A stretch of 64,000 bases of DNA from Volvox africanus (GCA_030268105.1 BSDZ01000017.1:62001-126000), one strand, 5' to 3'; numbered from the stretch's first letter, positions 21,009-33,450 are shown. A program made the numbers and translations. Notes: generated from the letters alone by a model not told the origin.

Positions 21009-21819
21009 TGTTGTATCCTTCCTTCAATCATGCACCGAATCTGCACGTCTGAATGTTAGCTACGTGTGCATCGTGCTTACGAACAGCAAGGCGATCCAAT
21101 GCAAGTAAGATGACAGCGGAAGACTCAGCGATAAGGAAAGATCCAACTTACAATAGTCTTCGATTACAGAACGGTAGTCGGCTGTCAGACCCTGCGGGCA
21201 ATGTTCATCATCCGGCTGGAGATGGTATGCTAGAATAGCTCAGGCCGAATATATATAAGTAAAACGTATGTATGAGAATTATACCGAGTTAAGTACGCGG
21301 GTACTTAATCCAAAGCAGCGTCGAGCCGACTTCGGTCTCTAGGCGGCCGTCCTCGCACCTATCACGTCATGATACCGATGTTCAGTACAGGTCTCACTGG
21401 ATTCCGATCTCAAGTGTGAGTACTATCTTAGCACTGCTCTGAATATCGCGTAATCCATGATATAACTGGATGCAACGTATGCAATATGCGAAGGTCCGAA
21501 TATCGATATTCGGTTGCCAACCCAACCATCGCGATCGTCGCGTTCCCGCATACACATATAGTTTATGACACGGATGAGGTAATAATATTTGAAATATTAT
21601 TACGTGATATATCATGCCAATAATGAGTTCGCACATTGATGTCAGCCTCGAGTCAAACATGTTGACCAACAGCGCGATGTCGTGGATGATAATGCAACGT
21701 GCCTGATTAGCTAGATATACTCGAATATATCATGCTAATACGATTATATCATGCTTCATAGTGCTCGAATGTATTGTAGCCTACTTCGGTGTAAACGGTG
21801 ATTGAACCGGCGTACAACA
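21009..21819 (-). repeat. 5' LTR of element 1 (family A)
   Basis: Read on the minus strand it starts TGTTGTACGCC (21,819) and ends GGATACAACA (21,009), 811 bp. It shares short words with family B near the end (CAGACGTGCAGAT, TGTAAGTTG, GTCTTCCGCTGTC) but otherwise differs. Four hairpins occur in the same order as in family B: 21,714-21,731, 21,579-21,603, 21,496-21,513 and 21,289-21,308. It defines the outer end of element 1. Confidence 0.9.
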
Positions 21820-24800
21820 CAAACCAGGAGGTTGCATAATTGACAAGGTTGCGTTTACTTACCGAATGCCCAGCCAAGTAATAGGATTGGGAGCGGGGAA
21901 GAGACCCCCAGAATAGACCCCCATGGCTTGCTACGTTGGGCCGTCAGTCAGTGCAGTAGGAGTACTGCGGGTAAAATGAGCGCGAAGTCTTCCAGGTGCT
22001 TGGAGGTGTCGTCCCCGCTAGGTTTTTTTAACTTAAAATGTCTTTATGCCGTCGTCATAGAACGGTTAAATCTGAGGCATGGCTGTCAAGACGGTGGCAG
22101 TGCGGGAAAGCGGGGCAGCAAACCCGCGACTTGCACAACCAGGAGAGCATATTTAGCGGTAGCCCCATGGATATCTCACAGTATTGTTGCAATATTCGTC
22201 AAGTATTTTCAAACTCCTATGTCCATTCAGATAGAGTATACTTCCTAATGCTTATATTTAGTGCCTATTTCGTGATTCTGGGTCACACGCTATGGGCTCC
22301 GTACAGTGTACCCGCAGTTGTGTCACACAAGTCAGTGAAGGGGACATGCTGCCGGCTTAGAGAGGCACCCCGAAATGGTCTCCAAGTCTCTTCACGCAGC
22401 ATGGTGTATCGTGCGGCTGCGGCCATTCTTAGATCTGTTCGGAGATTCAATGGTGATGGCGGGGTTGACAGCTGCTATCGTGAGGTCCTCCTCGGCGCCG
22501 AAGGGCTCTGAATCTGGGGCGGGCGAGGGAAACGAGGAGCAGGGGGAAGGGACTTGAATATGGATGGTAATCGGATGGGATAGGTGTATCTGGTGGCATT
22601 GATCGCCGGCGCGCAGCTAGAAGGCGTCGGGATGCTCCAAATTGGAACCTAAAAGATTCGTTCCTAACGGTGGGTTCTGAAGCACAGGTCGCGGCACAGC
22701 ACAAGAGGTGAACCACTGGCAGGGCGAGAAGCGATCGTGTTCGCATCGTCCTTTCTGTGTTCCTATGAAGGAATGTGCCTAAATGATTAAATGTTTAAAT
22801 AATCAGAAGACGGTGGGTCGATCATGTATCAAATGCTACCGCTTCTGACTTCCTGCAGTGGTAACTATGGAAACGCCTGGCAGTTGCACACATTTTTTGA
22901 TTCAGGGAACCAAAACATACAAACTGCTCTAGACAGCAAATGCAAATTAAAGTTTTTCAATGCTCTTACGAGCGACGCCATCGGTGAAGCTGTCATGTCG
23001 AGAAGCGCGATGGATCAAGGGTGAACTGACATGACTGTCAAAGCTCCCCAAACCGACGCTTTCACCATATTTGCATAGTTGTTAGAAATAAATTAAGGTT
23101 ATGTGTAGTTAATTTCTTCAGGAAGTTGTTCAATCCAAATTGTTTTGGTATTGCTGATAAACGGGTAAGTGTAAGTCATGCAGCGGTTGATAAAGGAATC
23201 GGGGAGGTCGAACCTAATCAAATTCCACATTTACGTGCAGGCACCTAGAACACACACATTAAGAGCCCGTTGCTGCAGCTTACATGGTATATAAGGTATA
23301 TGATGTTCATCTCAATATATAAGGTTCATTTCCAATTTTTTTCGTTTCTACCTTTCCCACTTCCTGTTCCTGTCCTCTCGTGCGCAGCTGAATGTATAAC
23401 GATGGTGAGAATTAATCGGTGAAGCAAATCACTACTGCAAATATGGGAACTGCAGGTTGATATTGCTGTCAGCGGCATGCTGGGGTGACACTTGGAGCAA
23501 GGTCAACTGATGTGTAAGGTGCAGCGGCCCCAACCCAAAGGAAAGCTCCACATCCACCACCCACCATGTTGCTGAGCCCACACGTTGCTTCATCAACCCC
23601 TCTTGTGGCGTCATTACCTTGCATGGCCGTCCCCCCTCCCTATTCGCCCTCTACTGCGCATCTTCGTGTTGGCAAGAAACCAACGACCATCCGATGGCAA
23701 GTTGGCTCGTTGCCGCGTGGAGGCCCGTACCATGCCCTGTTGCATCGACGCAAATTGGGTCTTATCCAGCAGTCTGGCTATCTACAATCTGGCACTGGTC
23801 GATGTCGCCTGCATTTCCGCAGCGCTATAGCCTCGTCTGTGTCGGGGATGCACCTTCCTTCACGACCAAACTCAATCGCCTGCCTCTTCCGCCGCTTCGG
23901 GCCGCGTATCTGAGGTTTGGTTGCATTCTCGCTCTCACTCACACTCCTGGCGCCAGATCGGCAAAGCTGTATGTGCATTGGATTCGGTGCTGCGCCGCTT
24001 TGGCCTCAACCCTCTGCCAAGGTGGCCTCCACACCCGGCCATGGCCACCCGGATGCCGGGATTCCAGGAAGTTTACCTGAAGGTTGCATGCATCCCGCTA
24101 ATTAAAAGTCTTATGAAAACCCACATATCGTGGATAAGATCCGGATTTCCAATGTTTCCTCTCCCTGAGAAGGAACGTTTTCTCAACCGCAACCGCACCG
24201 GGTGACGCGTGGCAGTGGGTGGGGTGGTCCCCTCAGAAGCACCCCGTTACTATCCCCAGCCCTTGCTACTGCACCACACCATGATGAGTAAGTGGCGTGG
24301 CCGGCGCTGAAACGGTCGGCGTCCCGGCGACGCGTTCAGCCTGCTGTGCGACTCCAAGAGGTGCAGGTGGTGCGAGTACTACCTGGCGTAAGACAGCTGG
24401 AGCCCCGCCAAGGTGCGTCTATCTGGTGGCCCGCCATTGAGCTTTCTGGAACGTGTTGTCATTATGCATGCTACCGCTGGGTGGGGTGGATGACGGCACT
24501 CTGCCTGTGGTTTTGGTGGTGGGGCTTGGACTTTGGAGGCGGTGAGCCCTTATGTGAATCTCAGCGTGGCAACTGGGCATCCTGACACCTCTACTGGAGT
24601 CGAGCAGGGTGCACTATCCGGGTTGTGTGGACACAAGATGTCTAGACCCCGCCATGGGTCCATTAAAAGGGTAGAGGTGGGAATGAATGAGATCCTAATT
24701 GCCGTATAGTGTGTGTGGGGGGGGTGTATAGCGTTCTGAACTTAGGTTTCTCGACATTTGGGAGTTAGGGGTTCTTAACCCCCGCGTCCATTTTGCTTAC

Positions 24801-27380
24801 CAACACTTCCCTTTTAGGGGCATATAAAGCATTTTTCGTATGGGTAGAGGGTCAGTGTGTGTTGTGGCATAGGGAGGTGCTACTGGTATCTGAGCCAGTG
24901 TGTATGCTCCTCCATCCCTGTGGGATACAGTGGATGCCGTGGTAGGTGTGAACTGAACGACTGAACTGAACTGAACTGAATGACTCTTTAGCTCCGAATT
25001 CAGGCGCCTGATTACCAAACGGAATACTGAATGGAACTGGGCAACTTCACGTCCTATGTCACAATTGTGGTTTGGTGGGTGGTTATGAAGCTGCTGTGCA
25101 CCATCAGTCATCTCGCAGAGGGCCAGGTAGGTGTCTATTTTGCACCTTGCAATCCGTCGTAAGTTGATTACCTGATACCTTCCCCAGAAATGAAGACAGT
25201 TTGAAATTAGTCCATGTCCGATGTTTTGTTGCTTCAACACAGTACTTTCTAAGCATGTAAAGATTCCAACCATGGACAGTTTTGTTGTCCCCACTGCCAC
25301 CACCGTCATCAACTACAACAATACAGGTTAGTGGCCACGGGTGATGTACCCCCCTATCCTATACACAACAATACAATCTAATAGTCATTGTGCTCTTCTC
25401 CTCCCAACCTCCCAACACGTATCGACCCTCCCACGGTCCTGGCATGCATATGTGAGTTGATGTGAATGCAGGAAAATTCCCTTACTGTGCGCTTCATGGC
25501 GCCGGACCCAACATTAAGGATAGCAGCAGGAGCACCAGTAGCCCCGAAATCACCGCAGTCAGGCATATCGGTGCATCACGAGGGTATATTGTATGTGTGC
25601 GTGGGTGGGTGCACAATGCTGCTTCTGCTTCAAGTGCACCCTGAAGGGGCTGCAACCTCCCAATCGTTCCCTGCTGAATGGCATGCATGCCCGAATGACG
25701 AATTAACTAAAGCCATGTAGTTAAACGTTAATTAACCTATGCAAATGGCTTCTTACCAATGGCCTGGCTTGCCTAGAGGCCATCATCGGCCTTAGCACCG
25801 GAAGTGCAGCAGGGTTCGGTGCAGCAGGGTTCGAAGCAAAGCTTTCCCCGGGTCTGGTCCCACAGCTTTTACTTGATGTTCTGAGCTCCATGCACCTTTA
25901 ACCTATCCTGACGCTGACTCAACCATTGTCCCGTGCTTTCTCTTTCTCCTTTTCCCGATCCACCACCCTGACAGGTCAGCCAATTGATATGCTGCTGAGG
26001 CAACGGTGTACCTATGCCCCGGCAACCGCACACACTGTGAATTCATCCAGCGGAGGGGATTTCGAGATAGGTACAGACAACAGCCGGCACTGGCGGACGA
26101 CAGATAGTAGCCACTCTTGGCACCAGCGACATCACCTCCACCAGTACGTGTATCTGTATGTGTATGCGTGCGTGTGTCAAGTGTATGCGCATTCAAAATG
26201 CGGGCTTCAGTTCTGTGATTGGATCCGCCTGCGTGAGGTAATGCGTTTCTGTCGTGCAGTCAGTGGCATGCGTAAGATAGAGCCTGCCATTGAGAGCCAT
26301 CACCCCCCGTTTGGATTACATTACAGCCTAGAAGCCAGTTGCGAGTTCTAATCGATCATTCAATTCCATGAGCATTCCTTCTATACGCCACCGCTATCTT
26401 CAGCGACGCCGCTTCACTGTGCCGCCTCTGCCGTCCATATCCAAGGTGTGGACGTGTGTCGGTGCAGTTGAGGGAATTGCTTGAAGGACAGGACAGTCAG
26501 GTCTGGCTTAAACGGGGGATAGTGTGCGTGTGGGGTGGTGAGTTGCCGGGATCGCCATTTTGGGGCTAGGAATGGTGTCAAGCTCACACATGACTAGAAA
26601 ACGGTGGCGTATACTGCCAGGTGGCGCACCTACTTTTCACTTGAGGTGTGATGTTCTGCAGCCCCTCTGTTGATACATGACTTGTCGCAAGGCGCAATAC
26701 GTGCCTCTCGGGATGGATGTAGTACGACAGGTCGCAAGCTTGGGTTTACTGGTAATGGTGCCATTATCTGGAACGGCAAGATAAAAGAGCAGGAAAGGTC
26801 TTGGCAGTTCTAGTACCGCTATGCCTGCCCCGATGGGTGTCCAGAAGGTCTCAGAAAGCAAATATGGTTGTAATCAGACGACCCAAAGGACATCGCAAGG
26901 TTTCTAGGTGCAAATCAAACGTACAGAGTGTAAGCTATCTGCTAACTTTGGGAGTTGCCGCAAGACATATGTTGACAGTTGCTATTAAATTACACTCTGT
27001 TGTCGAGGATGCGCACCGTTGAATGGAGAGCTTGGAATCACGATGCTCACGAAAGTTTAGATTGAGTTCTGTGTGCGGGTCGCGTTCAAGCCCTGAGTTG
27101 TGAGAGGTACCGCGATTCCCATGGCAAATGGCAAGGTGAGGATGTTATTCCAAGGCCATCGTTCGAAGATGGGTCATAGTTCATAGATGTCATATCCAAA
27201 CACCTTCTAATCTGAAGGCCCTTGTTTAACGAGGGTGTATAGTTGAATCGGCTGGGCGGGTGATAAGGAAATTGTGGGAACGTGAGGGCTGTAGTAAAAT
27301 TCTGCGGCTTGACAGAACGCACTCCGTAAGAGGAAAAAGACATGATGAATTCTTGATTAGTTCAACGATGAACAGATGAC
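21820..27380. other. Sparse region, no supportable gene
   Basis: About 5.6 kb follows the end of element 1. Open frames here are short (longest about 170 codons), lack recognisable domains and have no consistent exon-intron structure. A short ACTGA repeat lies at about 24,958-24,985 and a two-copy GTGCAGCAGGGTTCG repeat at about 25,804-25,833. It could hold untranslated sequence, noncoding RNA or decayed elements, but I cannot support a specific call. Confidence 0.5.
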
Positions 27381-27773
27381 GCTGCAAGTTTATGTTATGT
27401 ACACCGTCGCTCGAAAACTGTGTTGCATCTGCTCAGTTCGATTCACCTGGCCACACCAATCGAGCAACGTGCAGAAGACACAGCGCCGCAGCACCGAGGC
27501 GAAGACCTAACGATTCCAACTTTAATAATGTTGGCCCTTGGCATCATGCAAGATGCTTATTTTTCAGCTGCAAACATGAGCTACATCTATTATTTGTTGG
27601 GATCTTCGGTCGACAATTGGAGGCCTTGTGAGCGCATCGTTCGCGGCTTCCGTAAACCCTTGTACGGTCAGAGCCCTGGCGGCGCAGCAATCAATCAAAT
27701 AGTGGCCCGCTTTAAATTTCTTATTACTTATACTTCTCTCATCCCTAAGGCATCTCATAAACTGAAGGCAGGG

Positions 27774-28106
27774 ATGCCTCTCTACGAGCTGCTTTGCTTG
27801 GCGAGGCCAGGTCCCAGAGCTGAACTTGTGACCCTCATTAAAAGTTTGGGCGACGCTGTGTACAAGAATGGTGGCTTTGTAACACAGCTAAAGAGTTTTG
27901 GTGAACAACACCTGGCGTATGATCTTCGCAAGCCCTTTGAGAAGTACGATAGCGCTCATGTATGGCAGATGGACTTTGTATCCAGCGTTGACGGGTTGAG
28001 ACCTCTTGACCATCAGCTACATGTCAGCGACAAGGTGTTACGGTGGACAGTGATCAAGCGACCGCTTGGATCTAAGCCAGCGCACAGTGCTTTGGCGGAT
28101 GAATAA
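27774..28106 (+). CDS. MRPS6: Mitochondrial small ribosomal subunit protein bS6
   Basis: The frame from the ATG at 27,774 encodes 110 residues starting MPLYELLCLARPGPRAELV. The bS6 pattern is clear: an N-terminal YEL strand, a helix with KSLGDAVYKNGG, the conserved stretch FGEQHLAYDLRKPFEKYDSA, a central strand and VSDKVLRWTVIKRPL near the end. The opening MPxYEL and closing V-K-RPL are as in animal mitochondrial S6. bS6 binds 16S-type rRNA with bS18 on the small-subunit platform. The same frame stays open upstream to 27,420. I chose 27,774 because family homology begins there and an acceptor-like GGCAG directly precedes it, so the 5' part may be intron or leader. A mitochondrial location is inferred from similarity; a plastid form is possible but less likely. 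Confidence 0.82.
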   Translation: MPLYELLCLARPGPRAELVTLIKSLGDAVYKNGGFVTQLKSFGEQHLAYDLRKPFEKYDSAHVWQMDFVSSVDGLRPLDHQLHVSDKVLRWTVIKRPLGSKPAHSALADE

Positions 28107-28886
28107 CGCTTCAAGATAGTGTCTAGCACTTGCAAGAATGGATCTTGGTGGAAAGGGCTGCAGTTTCTAGATTTGTTCTCTAGGTAAGACTCTAATTAGT
28201 CGAGGCGTCATGTGAGAGCATACGCTCGAGCTCTTGGAATCGAAATCGGCATTGAGCGAATGATGATTCATTAGTTATCCCTGTCCGAACCTGCCAAAGG
28301 CCGGCAAGGATATGTGGACGGAATTAGCTCTATCCGACGCTCAATGCATTGCGAATAGAAGCATCGTACCACTCTGCATTTCGGTAATGATGAACGGAAA
28401 TTTAACAAGCTCAACAGATCTGAGCTGAGCGTTGCTGACAGCATTCCCCGCTGTACTGAGCCGAATATCCATGTTGCGCTGTGTGGGTGATGACATAACA
28501 CAACTATGTCGGATTCCTTCTGAATTACTATGAAGCAAAGTTGTGAAATGACACACTGAATGTGCAGCATTTCTCTTCCACGCCTGTTCCGCTTGAAATT
28601 TGCTTGCAGATTTTCCTTAGGTGGAAGGAGTTTGGAGCTACGTGGTGGAAAGAAGTTCTTCCTCGATGGAGGAGAGAAGTTCAGGATAATTGAACAAGAG
28701 GAATAAGCAATCTGTTTACAATATACACGCGAACGAATGTAATGAACCTGACAATTATGTGAAAGCGTGCAAAAATTTGAATTCATCATCGCTACAATTC
28801 TACGATTTTGCTGAAGATAGGTGTCATCTTCAATTCTTCCTTACAATAGAAATGGATACAATTATTTTTGAATCCCACTCCCACAC
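28107..28886. other. Intergenic, between convergent bS6 and EBP genes
   Basis: No supportable gene. The EBP transcript end probably lies here: a TGTAA on the minus strand at 28,845-28,841 is about 45 nt past the EBP stop. Open frames at 28,271-28,789 on the minus strand show no family resemblance. Confidence 0.5.
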
Positions 28887-29905
28887 TTAAAGCGTCTTCT
28901 TTTGTTCTACCTTCCTGCATTATCAGCGTTAAGGTAAGCGTGAGAATTGCGTGCATAAAACACATAAGACGACAAAGACAAGACAATACGACTTACCCAG
29001 ACTTTGCCACGGCGGAATTGATGTTCTTTGAGCAATATATAATGCACAATAAAGGAACTAAAATCCATATCGCGTTGGCTCCTATGAAGTAACCATAAAA
29101 GTAAAGAGGCTCCCGCCGGCTAAACTTGTGCACACCTGCATTCAAACGCTAGTAAGACGCAAACAGCCTGCAGCGAATCTGTGGCAAATTGTTTATTACC
29201 TTCATAAATACACGTCATGAAATACAACACGTCTCCATACAGCTGGCCAAGGGATACCAGAATCATGGCACTGAAGCGCCAGGGAGTTCGATTAAGAACG
29301 CCGACGACAATCAGGAAGGAAAGAGGACCCCAAGCAAACGCTGTCACAGCCTCCATCGTGATGATGAACGCATCGCGTGTTGCATACCGCGAGTCCGCTT
29401 TTGTATACTCCTTCCCTGTGGTGCCCCAGGAGGAGAACTATTGTGCCACAGCGCGCCAAATCATACGCAGCAGTACCGCGCTTACATATTTCATTTAGGA
29501 TGTGGCCAGTACTGTCTTGATAATATTTATTGTTAACAACCACATTGCCTGCAAGGGTAGAGTGCGGCTGTAGGCGTTGTAGCTGCAGGTATCTGCCGTG
29601 CACAGACCACACCTTCGATTATAAAGTGGATTATGCCGGTGCACATCCACCAGCCAGCGAGCAGCCTTTCAGTTGTTGTGAGGTACTTATAGCGACCTGA
29701 GACCAGCAGGAATTGATTGGCGCGCTTGCAAAGATGTCACAAATTGAACCCGTTCTAGCAGACCTGTAATTGTAAACATTAGAAGGACAACCAACGCTGA
29801 GGATCCAAAGAAGACCCCCAAAATAGTTTCATAGGCTAGTACGTTAGGCACGAAGCCTGGAAGCTCTAAGTCATGCGGCACATATGGGTGCTTAACAGTC
29901 GCCAT
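28887..29905 (-). CDS. EBP: Emopamil-binding protein, sterol delta8-delta7 isomerase
   Basis: Six exons by splice sites: 29,905-29,764, 29,696-29,613, 29,548-29,486, 29,415-29,200, 29,135-28,997 and 28,914-28,887. Phases agree and give 223 residues, the usual size of plant enzymes. The protein starts MATVKHPYVPHDLELPGFVP. It has the family signatures GIIHFIIEG, WKEYTKADSRYATRD, ITMEAVTAFAWGPLSF and SLGQLYGDVLYF, and four to five membrane segments. EBP shifts the sterol B-ring double bond from C8 to C7 in the endoplasmic reticulum; the His, Glu and aromatic residues of these motifs form the active site in the family. The last exon ends KKTL, a dilysine-type ER retrieval signal. A TGTAA lies about 45 nt after the stop. 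It shares its upstream region with the IQ gene. Confidence 0.93.
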
Positions 29906-30178
29906 CGTACATGCTAGTTTAGGAATAGATCACATAGTTCAAGGTCAATGCCAGGTTCGCTGGTATGTATGACGACTGCCTAGCTCCGAGCCCTGCATGT
30001 ACGATTTAATGATGATCTCATTTGGTCAAAACGCAGCAATACCCAATTAAACTGTTGCGACATCATTCGCCAATCGTTATAGCATTCCTATGAATGTCTT
30101 GTGGTCTTCAATAAGGCCTTCGAAATCGAAGCCTGGTAGTGGGGAAGACATTTTGTTTAAGTACCGCATCTGGCTTAC
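29906..30178. promoter_or_regulatory. Shared upstream region between EBP and the IQ-motif gene
   Basis: Only 273 bp separate the EBP start codon and the first Met I assign to the IQ gene, and the two genes are divergent. Both promoters and 5' leaders must lie here unless the IQ gene has further upstream exons. I see no TATA box I would defend. Confidence 0.4.
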
Positions 30179-33100
30179 ATGAAATTGCATGAAGAACATG
30201 AAGCAGAAAGGATGGATACGCTGCAGAAAGCCCAGGAACGACTGTCCCTTCATGAACTTATCCGCGTTGGCTTGGGCCGGCAGGAGGACCTCCGGTTATT
30301 GCAGAATGTACGTGACAAAGAGTTGCGGTTTTGGGGGAGACGTAGCAAGACATGGGTCTGTGTATATGTGGGGATGTGTTACAGTAGAGCTGGAAGCTAT
30401 CTACACACCTAAATGGCAAGCCATTCTGGCGCTTTGAACTTTGAAGTCAGCCTTCGTAGTGTTACAACGACGTGTTTATATGAAAGTCGTCGACATGTCC
30501 GTACATGCCGTTAACGTTACCGAAAGGTGGCTATTCAAGCCGCCTGCCTGCCCGCAGCGTCTGTCGCTCAGCTGCTGCGGGAGGCAGCGCTGCGGGAGGA
30601 ATGGAGATCTGGGCGCGAGGCGGCCCTGCTGGAATCACTACGCTCCTTTGGCGGCTTACTAGGACTAGGGCCGGGAGGCGGCCTCAGCGCAGATGACGGA
30701 CGACTCCTGTCAGAGCAGATGATGGCACTGACGGAGGTGCGCTCACGGCATCGGACCAACAGTATGAGCAGGACGGGAAATGGAATCGTATGCTACGGGT
30801 GGGGCTCTTTAAGGTACTGTGAAAGCTCTGCCATACAGGATCAGTGCCGACCACTGGCCGATGTGTGGACGTTAGATTCATACACTTGTTCCGTGCATCC
30901 GATGGAATGGATGATTTGTAATGCTCACTCTGCAGGTACTTGTCTTAGACGGACGACCGTAAATCGGCAGCTATTGTTGGTACGGGCCTTAGGGTTGATG
31001 CCTCTAATAATATCAGCTAAGCCCTGTTCCACTTCTGAAAAGGGGTGCACGCATTCACCTCCCACTGTTACAGCTGTGTTCCTGATTGGCACCACTCGCC
31101 GTGTCATCCCTCTCAAAGCATCAGCTGTCTCCTCAGGCGCATCCAGGGGCATGATGCGCCCGCCGCTAGGTGCCTTGCGAGTCCTCTGAACTCGTTTGCT
31201 GTGGTGCTGCTCCCTGGCCCTGTTCACTCGGGCTTCCACTGACAGATGCTACAGCAGCAACAACAGCGCAAGCGCAACCAGGCCACGGCCTCAGGTCTTA
31301 AGCAGCGGGCTGCGGGGCCTTCGGCCTCCCTACGGACTCCTGCAATTCCGGGTAGGGCCCCCAGCACTGTTTTGCGACCCGCTGGCAGTGCTAGCGGGGC
31401 CTCTGCCTCTGGAGGTGTCCCGCTGCACCCCTACCTATTGCGATTGGGAGCCAGGTCACCGCGGCAACATGCGCCCCAGCCGCCATCACAACAGCGTCAA
31501 AAGCTATTGACGGCGATGTACCCCCATGGTACGCAGGCGCCGCAGCTGCCCCGGCCTTCCACCACACCGGCAGGGCTGATGCGGTCCGCGACAGCAGGAG
31601 CTGATGTCGCAGTGACCAGCGGCTTCAATGGGGGCTCACCCGACACACTGGTGCAGCAGCACCAGCGGAGGCGGCGCCAAGGTTCATCGGCTGTGCCCTC
31701 GAGTTCAATATCAGCAGCCTATGTCTACGGTACCACGCCAGCTGCTGGTGGCAGCAGTGCAGCCATGGTTGGCTCGCAGGTGCAGGTGCTGTTGAGTATT
31801 GTGCGAGTTGGGGTCCAGCAGTGCGGCGGTGGCGGTGGCAATACCAGTAATCTTGGTCACTACTGGCGGCCCATTATGCGCCATAAAGGCAAATATGCCC
31901 CGTGGGTCGCCGCAGGTCAAATCGAGGCCCAGGCCTGGGAGTGCCCCCGACGGGCTTACAGGCGAAGCTGCCCAGGCGACACGACCAAATGGCTTAGAGG
32001 CCTCAGCGACGGCGTCGGCCGCTGCGGTGGCTGCGGCGGCAGCTGCCGTCAACTCAACTGGAGTCGTGATAGGAGGTGGCCCCAGTGGGGACATGGCCCA
32101 GCGGAGCAGCGGTTTTCGCAATTTACTACGGCTGCAACAATTGCTGCTTCAAGTACGTAGAGGGACGAGGAGGGGATGGAGAAAAGGAGAGAGGGGCTCA
32201 TGAGGCAGAGCTTTTGGGACTACCGTACTCTCGTCTGATGCCCATTGCCCGTCTGTCATTCCAGTGCCCCTGGGATTTGGCTCAGGCCCGCGCCATAAGG
32301 GAGTCGACTGCGCTGCACCGTTCGGACCCTCTTTGAGCTTTCCTGCAGGGCCTTCGTGAGCATGCCCATGATGAGGGTGAAGGCGGGGCGCTAGAGGCAC
32401 TTAATTGCAACGTGGCGCAAGGTCAGGCCTTCTTCGCTGAGTGCCTGGCTGACGCACTGGAGGCAGCCGGACTCCCACACGATGCGGTGACCCTTGCCGC
32501 GCCTGGGGCCGTTGCGGTTGTACGGGGGCAGGCAGTACTTAGCTCAGCTACACGGCGGACACCGGCAGTGGCATGGGACAAGATGCTTCGGCTTGGTCAG
32601 CTGGGCCTTACACGGTCTGATGTGAGCCGGCTCAATACGATCCGGAGGCAGCAGGCGGCGAGGGTCATACAGAGGCAGGTTGGTCGGGCGAAGGGATAAA
32701 AGGCGGGATAAGGGCCGGTTCACGCGGGTCGGCACTGAGGAGGGCCAGTGTGTGACTGCTGAATTTCGAGGGCCTTGAGCATGGCCCGCCGTCTTGATTC
32801 TTTAGAAAACAAGTCGGTGGCAGTGAGCGTCAATGCCTGCGTAGGTTGTTTTATTGATTCTTCTTGGCAATCCCAGCGCGGATTGTTGTCAACCGTTACC
32901 TCTTCTCGTTATTCGTTAGGCCTCGCCCCCTCCCCTTGTGCTGTTTCGGACCGTGAAGGTCCGTCCCCGATGTCCATGTCATAAATGGGCGATAGTGTTT
33001 AAGTCTTTGCTTTTATGGAGTCGAAAAGCATGTATGTATTGCCTGTTTTCCTCCAGGTGCGCAAGTGGTTGCGGCGGCGGTGGCACCAGCAGCGGCTAGC

Positions 33101-33407
33101 GGCGGCTCGTGCCAGGGCGGATGCCATGCAGCGCAAGCTTAGGTGCGCGCACGCGCGAAAAGGCATCTGTGCAGGTCTCGAGGTTGCCTGGCGGTATAGC
33201 TGCCCGCTTGCATGTAACTGCTGGTGTCACCTGCAGTTGCGTCTCCAGCGCATATAGGACATTAAACGAGATGCGTACCTGAGCGGACGCAGACTTGGTG
33301 AGGGCGTAATAATAGCCAAAGAGATGGAGACGCGAGCGGTGTACAGCAAACCTGCCTTGCTCTCTTTCCGTCTCCCCCTCTCTCTCCCCCCGCCTCTTTC
33401 TCTCTCT

Positions 33408-33450
<43 letters not shown>

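Larger units (their letters stand above)
1597..21819 (-). mobile_element. Element 1: old Ty3/gypsy chromovirus, split by element 2
   Basis: Order on the minus strand: 5' LTR (21,009-21,819), primer site, two small gag exons, a third gag exon broken at 20,277/6,953 by element 2, zinc-knuckle remnant, protease, reverse transcriptase, RNase H, integrase, chromodomain, purine tract (1,891-1,900) and truncated 3' LTR. The gag-RNaseH-integrase order with a C-terminal chromodomain defines a chromovirus of the Ty3/gypsy group. Frameshifts in gag and several in-frame stops in pol make it inactive. The base following the 5' LTR (CAAAC) cannot be matched to a target duplication because the other end is missing. 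Confidence 0.85.

Noticed and set aside
30925..31239. Open frames within the IQ gene introns and antisense to its Ala-rich exon
   Set aside because: The exon-intron model with consistent phase and IQ motifs explains the region better.
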